Below, piece after piece: positions 57,149 to 64,000 of a stretch of 64,000 nt of DNA. The notes under the pieces were generated by a model that made no database searches, was not told where the DNA came from, and was given only the letters and a program-made list of their open reading frames with translations. Position 1 is the stretch's first letter; every line of letters starts with the position of its first letter. The stretch comes from Eurosta solidaginis (lineage: Eukaryota; Arthropoda; Insecta; Diptera; Tephritidae): the NCBI RefSeq assembly GCF_040869045.1, contig NW_027137015.1, positions 240,763 through 304,762 of the forward strand. Reading direction: 5' to 3'. The translations under genes were made by a program, and so were the position numbers.

Positions 57149-58984
57149 GTGGAGGCAGAGATGGATGCTTTGAAAGATCGGATTCAGGAGTTACAATTGA
57201 ACCGTCCAATCACTTCAACGTCTACTCTGAAGGTAAAATCCCCAACGTTTGATGATTCTGTTCCATTCCAGGTATTTAAGCTCCAATTTGAGAAGACGTC
57301 GGCAGCGAACAACTGGAATGCTAAAGATAAAGTTGCAGCTCTGTTCGTGGCATTGAAAGGGCCAGCAGCCGAAATCCTACAAACGATTCCCGAAGGAGAG
57401 CGGAACAACTATGAAGCATTGATGGCCCCTGTCGAGAGACGTTATGGAAGCGAGCATAGGAAACAGATATTCCAAATTGAGTTGCAAAACCGTCACCAAA
57501 GAGCGAATGAGACTTTGCAGGAGTTTGCGTCGGATATTGAAAGGCTAGCACATTTAGCGAATGGGGACGCACCCGTGGAATACACTGAAAGGGTAAAAAT
57601 CCAGAGCTTCATAAATGGCATACGAGATGTGGAAACGAAGCGGGCTACATACGTAAACCCAAAGCCAACATTCGCAGAAACGGTGTCACAAGCTCTGATT
57701 CAGGAAACAGCGTCGCTTCTGTGTAAGCCAGTTTTCAAAGCACGCCGTATGGAAGTAGAAAGGCCAGAGTGGGTAGACGCAATATTGGAGGCGCTGAAAG
57801 GATCACAAAAGCGGAGTGAAAAAGTTATCAAATGCTTCAAATGCGGGAAGACCGGTCACATTGCATGTCATTGCGATCTTGGTCCTAATAGTTCCAACAA
57901 TGAGGGTGGCCGTAAACGCAAAGCTGGAGGAAATGAGCAAGAGCGTGTCGGATGTAAAGAACGAAAACTTGCCCCGGCTATTGAATGTCCTGTGATATCT
58001 GTGTTGCAAATTGGTAGAAAATCGGGCAGTCTTACCCTCAGAGGGAATGTGGATGGCAAAGAACATGTACTGACTGTAGATACGGGCGCATCTCATTCCT
58101 TGATTCGATCTGATTTGGTACACAGTACAGTAAAATCATTACCTAGAGCAAGGTTGCGTACGGTCACAGGCGAGTATAACCAAGTCCAGGGAGAAGTGAT
58201 ATGTGAAGTCATAATTGGGAAGGTCATGGTTTTACACAAATTCGTTGTGGCGGAGATCGTTGATGAAGTCATATTGGGAGTGGACTTCTTGGTTGACCAT
58301 GACATCAGGATCGATATGCGGAGAAAATTTATGCGCTATAAGAACCAGGATGTGCCACTTAACTTCAGTTTGGAAAAAGGTTTCGTCAGTAATCGAGTAC
58401 TGGTGGAGAAAAGGCGACAAAGCCCACGAAAGTCAAAGGTAAAGGTTGATGGATCGAATGGGCCAAATAAAGCGAAATTAAAAGTACCTGCGAGAAAAAG
58501 ACCGGCATTGACAAAACCTAATGGACGCACAACACCGAAGCAACGAATTTCCCAGAAAAAATGCGAGGGTAGTTTCAAGCCAGAGCGCACTACTGTTGTG
58601 AAACGTGGGAACAATGCTGAGTATGCGAAACCAATCCGTCAAGCGCAAGCTCTACGAAGTAGTTCATTGGCTCAGCAGCAGAGTGCGAGGGGACGATCCG
58701 GGATAATGAGTAATAAGATGAAACACAGGTACGACAAGGAAAATAATTCAGAAGGTTTCCGAGAGGGAGATTTGGTACTGCTATACAACCACCATCGACA
58801 GAAAGGTGTTCCATCCAAATTTCGGTGCAGTTGGGAAGGCCCATACAAAGTTGTGAAGAAGATCAGTGACACCATCTACCGCATACAAACCATTGGGAAA
58901 CCTCGATGTAGAAGAGTGGTTCAATTGGAGATGCTAGCAGCGTTTAGATCGGGAGATTTGTCTGATCGGGACGATCAGACTTAG
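57149..58984 (+). CDS. Gag-protease fused to integrase GPY/F tail
   Basis: 611 codons, open throughout. In order: end of the coiled coil (EMDALKDRIQELQ), capsid (FQVFKLQFEK to LIQETASLL, residues about 35-195), CCHC knuckle CFKCGKTGHIACHC (about 232-245), and aspartic protease with DTGASHS and ILGVDFL (about 305-395). A basic linker of about 110 residues follows, rich in Lys, Arg and Pro (KSKVKVDGSNG, PARKRPALTK). The integrase C-terminal domain comes last: REGDLVLLYNHH, then the GPY/F signature EGPYKVVKKISDTIYRI (about 565-582) and VVQLEMLAAF. RT, RNase H and the integrase zinc and DDE domains are missing, yet the frame is maintained. The stop is followed at once by the polypurine tract. It probably supplies particle proteins while polymerase comes in trans; that is inference. 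Confidence 0.7.
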   Translation: MEAEMDALKDRIQELQLNRPITSTSTLKVKSPTFDDSVPFQVFKLQFEKTSAANNWNAKDKVAALFVALKGPAAEILQTIPEGERNNYEALMAPVERRYGSEHRKQIFQIELQNRHQRANETLQEFASDIERLAHLANGDAPVEYTERVKIQSFINGIRDVETKRATYVNPKPTFAETVSQALIQETASLLCKPVFKARRMEVERPEWVDAILEALKGSQKRSEKVIKCFKCGKTGHIACHCDLGPNSSNNEGGRKRKAGGNEQERVGCKERKLAPAIECPVISVLQIGRKSGSLTLRGNVDGKEHVLTVDTGASHSLIRSDLVHSTVKSLPRARLRTVTGEYNQVQGEVICEVIIGKVMVLHKFVVAEIVDEVILGVDFLVDHDIRIDMRRKFMRYKNQDVPLNFSLEKGFVSNRVLVEKRRQSPRKSKVKVDGSNGPNKAKLKVPARKRPALTKPNGRTTPKQRISQKKCEGSFKPERTTVVKRGNNAEYAKPIRQAQALRSSSLAQQQSARGRSGIMSNKMKHRYDKENNSEGFREGDLVLLYNHHRQKGVPSKFRCSWEGPYKVVKKISDTIYRIQTIGKPRCRRVVQLEMLAAFRSGDLSDRDDQT

Positions 58985-58995
58985 GAGGTGGGCAG

Positions 58996-59539
58996 TGTGA
59001 CGACTATGAGTGACACTAAGTGATACTCACATCCCTAGCCTGATGCTAAGTAAATAAAGTCACAACAACCATATGCAGACATCTTATGTGAGATAATCCT
59101 AAATGTAGGCAATTATAATTGTGGAAGTGTCGCTCACACATACAAGCATGGGGTATGAGAGAAGCTATAAAATCGTGCAATTTTAATTATAGCTGAGAAG
59201 TTTGAGAGTTCATGGACAATGCTAGTAGCTTCTAGAAGATGCGAACGAGATGAAGAGGCGCTGGAATTCCGTTTGATTTGAGTTGTCAAGCAGTTTCGAT
59301 TAAGACTATATCTAGCGAGCAATAGCAGTATTATTTTGAGTAGTAGAGTTTCATTTGAGCTATCAATCAGTTTGGTTATTAAGCAAGCTATTCGTTGCAC
59401 AATTTGAGTGTTATTGGGAAGTACTTTAATAAAGGCTATTTTGCATTATTACAAATTGGAGTTATTTATTCAACAGTTTAGTGATTCGAACTTAGCAGAG
59501 GATTGCAAAAAAGAGGATTTGCAAGTAAAATTCGTTACA
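58996..59539 (+). repeat. 3' LTR of the Gypsy-like element, copy 2, lacking the TATA box
   Basis: 544 bp. Relative to the 5' LTR a stretch of 27 bp with TATAAAAG is absent, leaving GAACGAGATGAAGAGGCGC. Other differences include TTCCGTTTG for TTCAGTTTG and several single changes. TTAATAAAGGC is kept. Confidence 0.85.
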
Positions 59540-59564
59540 ATATACTAAATATATATACTATATA
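59540..59564 (+). repeat. family 2 remainder between two LTR elements
   Basis: ATATACTAAATATATATACT and a few more bases, matching the uninterrupted family 2 sequence around 42165-42185. It shows that the next element landed a few bases from the previous one. Confidence 0.7.
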
Positions 59565-60013
59565 AGTTAACACGCTCTGCCACTGCCAGTTCAAACCATT
59601 CCCACGTTCTATCCGCAACGTCAGCACATTTTGTTTCCCACCGATCGTTGCATGCGCTGCAGCGTAAGCATATTTGTATTTCATCATGAAATGCTATACC
59701 AATAATTTAATAACGCAACGCTTGTGGGAAATCAAGGCCACGGTCATTCTCACCTGTATTGTAACACACTTGCTTAAGGGTTGCGCCGCTGCCGCCGGCG
59801 CTGAGGTTTCTTTGGCAAACCGCCAAGAACGTTTGGGCAGTTGCTGTCGGGGATCCGTACAACTAAGTCGATTTGTCAATTATATACAATCATTTTTGAA
59901 TAAAGTATATTTGTTAACTTTAAATTTCAGTGCTTACTAATTTCAACTTCTTAGTTTGTTTGGAGCAAGTTGGCTCCTTAATTTTTTTAAGTGAAAGGAT
60001 CCGAGATCCTTAA
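59565..60013 (+). repeat. 5' LTR of the Gypsy element
   Basis: Starts AGTTAACACGCTC and ends near GAGATCCTTAA. TTGAATAAAGTATATTTG near 59896 is the polyadenylation signal region. The partner LTR lies outside the window, so the ends are inferred. Confidence 0.6.
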
Positions 60014-60033
60014 GTGGCGCCCGAGCAGGGACC
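60014..60033 (+). promoter_or_regulatory. primer-binding site, tRNA-Lys type
   Basis: GTGGCGCCCGAGCAGGGAC follows the LTR. TGGCGCCC is the known complement of tRNA-Lys 3' ends used by several retroelements. Confidence 0.65.
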
Positions 60034-60314
60034 GCTTGTGAAAGTGAATATCCTTTAAGGATCAAGTAGTAAAAAAATCTGTGAGCTTACATTGAAATAG
60101 GCAAATAAAAAAATAATAATAAAAAATTTTAAAACCAAAAAGCTATAAGAGGTAAAGAACCTCATATTAGAAAAAGCAAAAATATATAGAAGCTAGCTCT
60201 TCTTAGGAAAAAACAGTGTACACGATATAACACCACTTATGAACCTAGTGGTGCTGTAAGTATAGAACTTAATCAATAATTTAATATACCTTCTTTTTTC
60301 CAACGGTAACAAGG

Positions 60315-61508
60315 ATGGATGAACTTAAAGTGGACGTAACGAATTTAACAGGTGCCGTTAATGCCCTGCTGGAGAAGATGAAATTTTTAGAGAGACGTGT
60401 GACGGAGTTGGACCGGACCAATAATACCTTCAGCGGTCCTCCGCGTAGCGAGGCAACAGAGGAAGTGGTGGCACAAGCCCCCATGACTGAGGCCGACATT
60501 CGCGAAATATGTTGTCTGCCTGATTGCGTAAAAGAGCTTCAAGTTTTTGATGGAAGCCCTATACACTTCGTGTCCTGGGTACACTCCGTAGAAACCATCC
60601 TTGCTGACTTCTCAGTCATCAAGGCAAAACCCTTATACCGTGCTATGTTACAGCACATTCGACAAAAAGTCCGCGGTACGGCGGATAACGCCCTGATTTC
60701 CTCCAATATTTTTGACAACAATTGGTCAAAAATAAAGGAGTGCCTGGCTCTGCATTACGCAGATAAGCGGGATGTCCGCACTCTCGAACACCAGTTGCAT
60801 CAATTGCAACAGAAAGGTGGCACTGTCGACGGGTTCTACGCTCGAGTGGACCACCTATTCAACTTGATCCTTAATAAGTTACAAACCGAATCGTACACTG
60901 AAGAAACCACGAAGGTCCTTATGGACACCTACAGGAATAGGGCGTTGGATGTATTCATCCGCGGTCTAAATGGGGAGCTCTCAAGGATGCTCCTCGTTCA
61001 ACGCCCCAAGACCCTTCCAGAGGCTTATTCAGCCTGCCTGGAGTTGTAAAATGTCAACTTCAGAAACGTATCCCTTCACCCATCTCCCGGTAATAATCGC
61101 ATAGTGGTTCCTATTAACAATTTAAACGAGATTAAACCTTCCTTCGAAGGGAGACCACCTGTAATCCCACCCAAGCCTACCTGGCGTCAACAAGATCGCA
61201 GGGCTCCATTCGATAGAAGGGAGAGTTTTTCAAGTAACTATCGTACTCCACCCGCTACTCAGTCTAGGAATCCTCCCGTAGAAAAAATGGATGTGGACCG
61301 CTCTACCCAATCGCGTGCTGTAAATTATATCAATCGCCCTAATCCATTCAAACGTGAAGCAAGATCGGAAAACCTCCCAAGGAAACAACAAAGGCTTTTC
61401 AATTCAACGACCGGAACTGATGAGGATAACACCAAGGAAGAAGAATCGACCAAGAACGAGGATGAAGGGGATTTTCTATCGGAGGGCCATCTAGCGTACC
61501 ATACCTAG
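60315..61508 (+). pseudogene. Gypsy Gag with one in-frame stop
   Basis: ATG at 60315. A coiled-coil N-terminus (VTNLTGAVNALLEKMKFLER) leads to the capsid: LQVFDGSPIHFVSWVHSVET, NNWSKIKECLALHYADKRDV, GGTVDGFYARVDHLFNLIL and FIRGLNGELSRMLLVQRP. TAA at 61047 interrupts the frame, which then continues in phase with a Pro/Arg/Asn-rich C-terminus (PPKPTWRQQDRRAPFDRR, REARSENLPRKQQR) to 61508. There is no CCHC knuckle, as in several insect Gypsy-group Gags that use a basic tail. The acidic end (EDNTKEEESTKNEDEGDF) precedes the overlap into the pol frame. Confidence 0.75.
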
Positions 61509-64000
61509 AGTACACACTCTCAGATGGCCGCACCCTCGACTTCCTGATTGACACAGGGGCCAAAAAAATTTCATTAGCGAAGAAATTGCAGCTGGAGGTG
61601 ATCCCGTTGAGAAAGTTTTTAATGTCCACTCAGCTGGAGGTGCAGATTAGTAAAAAGATAGGTTTAAAATTTTTCAGGGATGTGGGCTTCCCTTCAAAGA
61701 TAGCTTTCTTTGTCCTTCCGGGACTGAAATCCTTCGCCGGTATTATCGGCGATGATAAGTTGAGAATGTTAGGGGCAGTAGTCGACAGGAAGAACAATTT
61801 CTTAAGGATAAATAGTTTCAATTTACCACTAAAGGCCAAAATCTCGAATCAGGTTAATTACTCAATGGGAAAGGACGTATCCGCTGATATAAAACAGCAC
61901 GTTGATGAAGTACTGGAAAAATACTCCGATCTTTTCCTCCCTCTTAATGGCAGTGAGCTCGTGGATACAAATGTGCGAGCCGAAATACGGACGACCACCC
62001 CTGGACCTATCTACAGTAAAAGTTACCCTTATCCGGTATGTATGAGGGAAGAAGTAGACAGGCAAATAACCGAATTGCTTAATGAGGGAGTTATTAGACC
62101 TTCCAAAAGCCCTTACAACTCCCCAATATGGGTGGTGCCCAAAAAACCAAAGCCGAATGGGGAAAAACAATATAGAATGGTAATTGACTATAAGAGATTA
62201 AATGCTGTCACTATCGCCGATACGTACCCTATCCCAGAAATAAACTCCACCTTGTCCAGTTTAGGGCAGGCCAATTTCTTCACAACTATTGACCTAACGT
62301 CTGGCTTTCACCAGATACCTATGAAAGCGTCGGATATACCAAAGACAGCGTTCTCAACGATGAATGGGAAATACGAATTCCTACGCTTACCATTTGGTTA
62401 AAAATATGCTCCCGCCATTTTCCAAAGGATGATCGACGACGTCCTCAAACAATATATAGGGAACATTTGTTATGTCTACATTGACGACATAATTGTTTTT
62501 GGAAAGGACCCGGAAGAACATTTACTGAACATCGAAAAGGTATTTGCAAGGCTTCGCGAAGCAAACCTTAAGGTAAATCTGGAGAAGACCTGCTTTTTCG
62601 AAAAAGAAGTAGAATTCCTTGGGTACGTCATCACTCCCGATGGCGTTCGCGCTGACCCAAGCAAGGTCGAAGCGATTAAACTTATTTCACCACCAGAAAA
62701 TCTCAAGGATTTGAAAAGCTTTTTAGGTATGACTTCCTATTACAGGAAGTTCATAAGAGACTACGCAAAAGTGGCAAAACCTCTAACCAATCTCACTCGA
62801 GGCGAGAATGCTCAAGTGAAAGCAAATTGTTCCAAAAAAGTAAAAATTGAACTTGATGACAGGGCCCTTCAGGCTTTTCATGATTTAAAACAGCTTCTTG
62901 TATCTGCTGATGTTCTTGCCTTTCCAGATTTCGAAAAACCATTTAACCTGACTACGGATGCCTCGAACTTCGCCATCGGGGCAGTCCTCTCCCAGGGAGC
63001 AGTAGGCGAGGACAAACCTATAGATTTCATTTCACGATCCTTGAATAAATGCGAAGAAAATTATGCTACTAACAAGAAAGAGCTCCTCGCTATAGTTTGG
63101 GCTCTCGATAATCTGCGGTCGTACCTATACGGTACCAAGAAAATTAAGATATACACCGATCACCAACCACTAACTTTTTCTCTGGGTTGCAGAAACTACA
63201 ATGCTAAACTTAAACGCTGAAAGGCCAGGATAGAGGAGTACAATTGTGAAATAATCTACAAACCGGGAAAATCGAATTTAGTCGCCGATGCTCTCTCTCG
63301 TCTCAAATCCGAAGTTAATGTGCTAACCGATTCTATAATTGTCCAACCTTCATCTGTTTCAGGACATGATCCCACAAGTGCTGGACTCGAAAGAGAACCC
63401 GAAATTGACACTGCCACTCAATGCACAATGCATTCAGCTGATCAGGATAATTCGGATTTAATACCACATGTAGAGGCCCCCCTTAACGTTTTTAAAAACC
63501 AAATAATCTTCAGAGACGGTAATCGTCCACAATGCCTGGAGCATCCTTACCCGGGCTATAGCAGGCACTATGTGTCATTTCCTGAATCGGATACGGCCGC
63601 ATTGGTTACTATTTTAAGGGAGTGCCTCAACCCAAATGTGATAAATGGGATACAAATTCCTGATATATTCCTCGCTTCACTCCAAAACGCGTTCATTAAC
63701 AACTTCCGGAGGTACCGCATTAGAATAACCCAGAGGGTGGTGGAAGATGTTACGGTTCCGGACAGGATCTATGAAATAATCGAGAGGGAGCACAAACGAG
63801 CCCACAGAAATCCCCGTGAGAATAAAGCACAAATACTCGAGCAATTTTATTTTCCCGCAATGTCCAGGCAAATCAGAGATTACGTTAGGCAATGTGATAC
63901 TTGCAAATTAAACAAGTACGATAGGCATCCGGCGAAACCGTTCCTCCAATACACCCCAATACCAAATTATCCCTGTGAAATTCTACACGTCGACCTCTTC
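61490..64000 (+). pseudogene. Gypsy Pol (protease, RT, RNase H, integrase start), partial and with lesions
   Basis: The pol frame overlaps the Gag end. The protease site LDFLIDTGAKK is at about 61540. A shift inside the following A run (about 61562-61570) puts about 80 bases out of phase until about 61650. RT: EGVIRPSKSPYNSPIWVVPK, RMVIDYKRLNAVTI, FFTTIDLTSGFHQIP (catalytic Asp) and CYVYIDDIIVFG (62470). TAA at 62399 lies in the conserved block before PAIFQRM. RNase H: FNLTTDASNFAIGAVLSQ, NYATNKKELLAIVWAL and KIYTDHQPLTF. TGA at 63218 lies in the connection to KARIEEYNCEIIYKPGKSN. The integrase zinc module HKRAHRNPR...CDTCK and the first Asp (ILHVDLF) end the window. Confidence 0.8.

Larger units (their letters stand above)
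45692..59427 (+). repeat. 6.67-kb tandem segmental duplication
   Basis: Unit 1 (45692-52363) and unit 2 (52364-59427) each hold the Copia RT/RNase H, MITE, Copia 3' LTR, family 2 spacer and Gypsy-like element. The offset is 6672 bp on the left and drifts to 6676 by the gag region through small indels. The junction at about 52361-52365 joins LTR sequence (GAAGTACTT) to the Copia linker (TCGTACGTAGTGG). Unit 1 has lost about 390 bp near its right end (joined at 52159), covering the GPY/F end and the first part of the 3' LTR. Confidence 0.85.
55897..59539 (+). mobile_element. non-autonomous Gypsy-like element, copy 2 (complete)
   Basis: 5' LTR 55897-56467, 3' LTR 58996-59539, and a purine-rich GGAGGTGGGCAG directly before the 3' LTR. 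ATAT flanks both ends (55893-55896 and 59540-59543), a 4-bp duplication as in Gypsy-type elements. The same AT-rich family 2 sequence, uninterrupted, occurs at about 42160-42190. The whole 3.64-kb element encodes only a SAP/coiled-coil leader, Gag, protease and an integrase tail. RT, RNase H and integrase catalytic core are cleanly absent. Confidence 0.85.
59565..64000 (+). mobile_element. Gypsy-type LTR retrotransposon, running past the window end
   Basis: 5' LTR about 59565-60013, a Lys-tRNA-type primer-binding site, Gag (60315-61508), protease, RT, RNase H and the first part of integrase. The order protease-RT-RNase H-integrase identifies Ty3/Gypsy. AGTTAAC at the LTR start is a Gypsy-group feature. 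The TATA immediately upstream is the likely 4-bp target. The coding region is well conserved but has isolated nonsense and frameshift lesions. Whether an envelope gene follows cannot be seen. Confidence 0.85.

Overview
The window is eukaryotic, and everything identifiable in it is repetitive DNA. I see no host gene, no operon, no bacterial signal and no functional tRNA or rRNA gene. The AT-rich background, the BEL/Pao, Copia, Gypsy, Penelope-like and non-LTR elements, and two very characteristic hairpin-headed, satellite-carrying repeat families point to a dipteran, most likely a tephritid fruit fly. The species call is inference from repeat style; no host gene supports it. The density of nested insertions suggests heterochromatin or another low-recombination region. 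Layout, left half. 1-4.6 kb: tRNA-like short repeats, a 3' fragment of a Jockey-type LINE, unassigned AT-rich DNA. 4.6-13.7 kb: two copies of 'family 1', an element with a 5' hairpin head, an internal array of about 130-bp units, a conserved body and a tail ending CTCAACTGAGTATAAAA. The second copy is split by a 4.2-kb LTR element (8448-12648) that has 610-bp LTRs and a 4-bp target duplication but no gag or pol; it keeps one small membrane-protein ORF. 13.7-19.7 kb: a decayed BEL/Pao element. 20.3-23.7 kb, minus strand: a LINE with an RNase H domain and an internally deleted RT, abutting the LTR-gag-protease end of a Copia element. 23.7-25.4 kb: tRNA-derived short repeats. 25.4-32.2 kb: a third family 1 element with its body tandemly duplicated. 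32.3-33.1 kb: a Penelope-like element remnant with RT and GIY-YIG domains. Layout, right half. From 33142 onward nearly everything sits inside one array of 'family 2', a second hairpin-headed repeat with a 152-bp internal unit and a higher-order unit of about 1.55 kb. Inserted into it are a fourth family 1 copy (33318-37853), a 5'-truncated RTE-like LINE (38812-40952), a Copia element (43288-48522) that carries a TA-flanked MITE, a non-autonomous Gypsy-like element, and a large Gypsy element (59565 to the window end). The Copia 3' part, MITE, family 2 spacer and Gypsy-like element form a unit of about 6.67 kb that is present twice in tandem (45692-52363 and 52364-59427) and nearly identical. 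The most unusual items are two LTR elements that appear to have moved without polymerase genes. One keeps only a 90-residue membrane protein. The other keeps Gag-protease fused in frame to the integrase tail (GPY/F) after loss of RT, RNase H and the integrase core. The matched architecture of families 1 and 2 is also notable and may reflect a Helitron/Helentron-type (DINE-like) origin, which I cannot prove from sequence alone.
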